Part shown: positions 15,264 to 15,623 of the stretch, piece after piece
Layout of the letters: every line of letters starts with the position of its first letter
Numbering within the stretch: position 1 is the first letter of the stretch
From: Chthoniobacter sp.
GTDB lineage: Bacteria > Verrucomicrobiota > Verrucomicrobiia > Chthoniobacterales > Chthoniobacteraceae
Length of the DNA: 15,623 nucleotides
Assembly (NCBI GenBank): GCA_025352865.1
Contig: JANXSB010000167.1
Location: forward strand, 1-15,623
Direction: 5' to 3'
Translations under genes and position numbers: made by a program
Notes under the pieces: generated by a model
What the model saw: only the letters and a program-made list of their open reading frames with translations
What the model was told of the DNA's origin: nothing
The model's database searches: none

Positions 15264-15527
15264 TTACGCGGCCGCGGCTTTCGCCGACGCCGCTCCGCGC
15301 GGGCGGAAAAGGAGGTCCACGACGTTGCGGATGTATTGCTCGTCGGGCATTGCCTCGACGGCTTCGGGCGGGAAAGAAACGAGCGTTTTGAAATGCTCGG
15401 CAAGCTCGGCGAAGACGCGCACGCGGGCGTCGGGATCGAGGTCGTCGCGGCGCACGAGCGACTGGAGCGCGAGACGCGCCTCCTCGGGCGTGGTGCGCTG
15501 GCGCAGGCGCGCTTCGAGATGCGGGAA
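15264..15527 (-). pseudogene. Inverted second copy of the RDD gene 3' end (variant B)
   Basis: On the minus strand this reads the last 87 codons of an RDD-protein tail plus its TAA, equivalent to residues 174-260 of the gene at 14242. Protein differences are few (V215A, T223S in the numbering of that gene) against about twenty base changes, so this is a naturally diverged homologous version and not copying error. The frame meets a stop two codons before the break at 15527, and no membrane part is attached, so no functional protein is expected from it in this context. Confidence 0.8.
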
Positions 15528-15623
15528 AATTCAACTCGCTCCGCCAGTTCCCGCATCTCGAAGCGCGCCTGCGCCAGCGCACCACGCCCGAGGAGGCGCG
15601 TCTCGCGCTCCAGTCGCTCGTGC
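15452..15623. repeat. Perfect palindrome, at least 76-bp arms, 20-bp loop
   Basis: Positions 15452-15527 are the exact reverse complement of 15548-15623, checked base by base, with the 20-bp loop 15528-15547. The right arm is cut by the window edge, so the true length is unknown. The turn lies on the 7-bp inverted pair GCGGGAA (15521-15527) and TTCCCGC (15548-15554). Confidence 0.95.
15521..15623 (+). pseudogene. Third, direct copy of the RDD gene segment (variant B, cut by window end)
   Basis: From 15521 the sequence again reads forward through the RDD tail, starting at the equivalent of codon 165 (AGKFNSLRQFPHLEARLRQR). It agrees with the variant seen in the inverted copy wherever the two overlap, and differs from the gene at 14242 at the same sites. 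Sequence left of 15521 does not match the upstream part of the gene, so this copy lacks its 5' end here. It may continue to a complete 3' end beyond the window. Confidence 0.8.

Larger units (their letters stand above)
14761..15527. repeat. Large inverted repeat built from the RDD gene 3' end (303-bp arms)
   Basis: The arm 14761-15063 pairs with 15225-15527 in inverse orientation with about 22 mismatches by hand count (roughly 93 percent identical). The inner part, 14986-15056 against 15232-15302, is a perfect 71-bp match that includes the last 39 bases of the gene (stop codon included) and the first bases after it. Most mismatches in the coding part fall at third codon positions. The unpaired centre, 15064-15224, is 161 bp. 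Confidence 0.92.

Noticed and set aside
14119..15585. 488-codon minus-strand frame spanning the right-end repeats
   Set aside because: It crosses the RDD gene antisense, the intergenic element and the palindrome. Low-complexity, arginine-rich translation and HPERS/SAQDD repeat words mark it as non-coding.
15452..15623. Hairpin telomere of a linear replicon
   Set aside because: The loop holds ordinary coding sequence of the RDD tail and the right arm continues as that gene. Nothing resembling a telomere resolvase site or gene is visible, so template switch or artefact is simpler.

Overview
The window is GC-rich bacterial DNA with dense, long genes and frequent ATGA or GTGA stop/start overlaps. 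The gene families (an isolated trpB, GYF/YIP1, DUF2752 and a MoxR/DUF58/SpoIIM/RDD membrane cluster) and the short intergenic repeat words suggest a Verrucomicrobiota- or Planctomycetota-like organism. This is a judgement from style and families, because no marker gene is present.

Layout. Positions 1-575 are an odd edge: a lower-GC gene with a C-terminal zinc knuckle runs convergently into a VapC-type PIN toxin cut down to its first dozen or so residues. The AbrB/MazE-type antitoxin of that toxin is intact (572-826). From 877 to 6326 everything is on the minus strand: a zinc-ribbon protein coupled to a HAD phosphatase-like protein, an inverted array of ACGGGATT words, a YfcH-type SDR epimerase, a possible 22-residue hydrophobic peptide, tryptophan synthase beta (trpB, without trpA), a DUF2752 membrane protein and a GYF-YIP1 membrane protein.

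A divergent gap at 6327-6430 separates these from a plus-strand operon running to 15024: two small B-box-like zinc-finger membrane proteins flanking a two-helix membrane protein, then a fused multipass/DUF4129 protein, a DUF4350 protein, a MoxR AAA+ ATPase, a DUF58 protein, SpoIIM and an RDD protein. The last six families are known to cluster. In such loci MoxR plus a von Willebrand-like DUF58 partner is thought to act as a chaperone or assembly module for envelope proteins. The three genes at the head of the operon are the less familiar part and may be lineage-specific components of that membrane system.

The right end (14734-15623) is structurally abnormal. The 3' end of the RDD gene occurs three times: once in the real gene, once inverted and once again in direct orientation. 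The first and second copies differ mostly at third codon positions, so they represent two diverged versions of the gene. The second and third copies are the arms of a perfect palindrome, at least 76 bp per arm, that runs off the window. The turn sits exactly on a 7-bp inverted repeat. It is either a template-switch rearrangement or a fold-back amplification/assembly artefact, and should be checked before anything beyond about 15060 is interpreted as genes.
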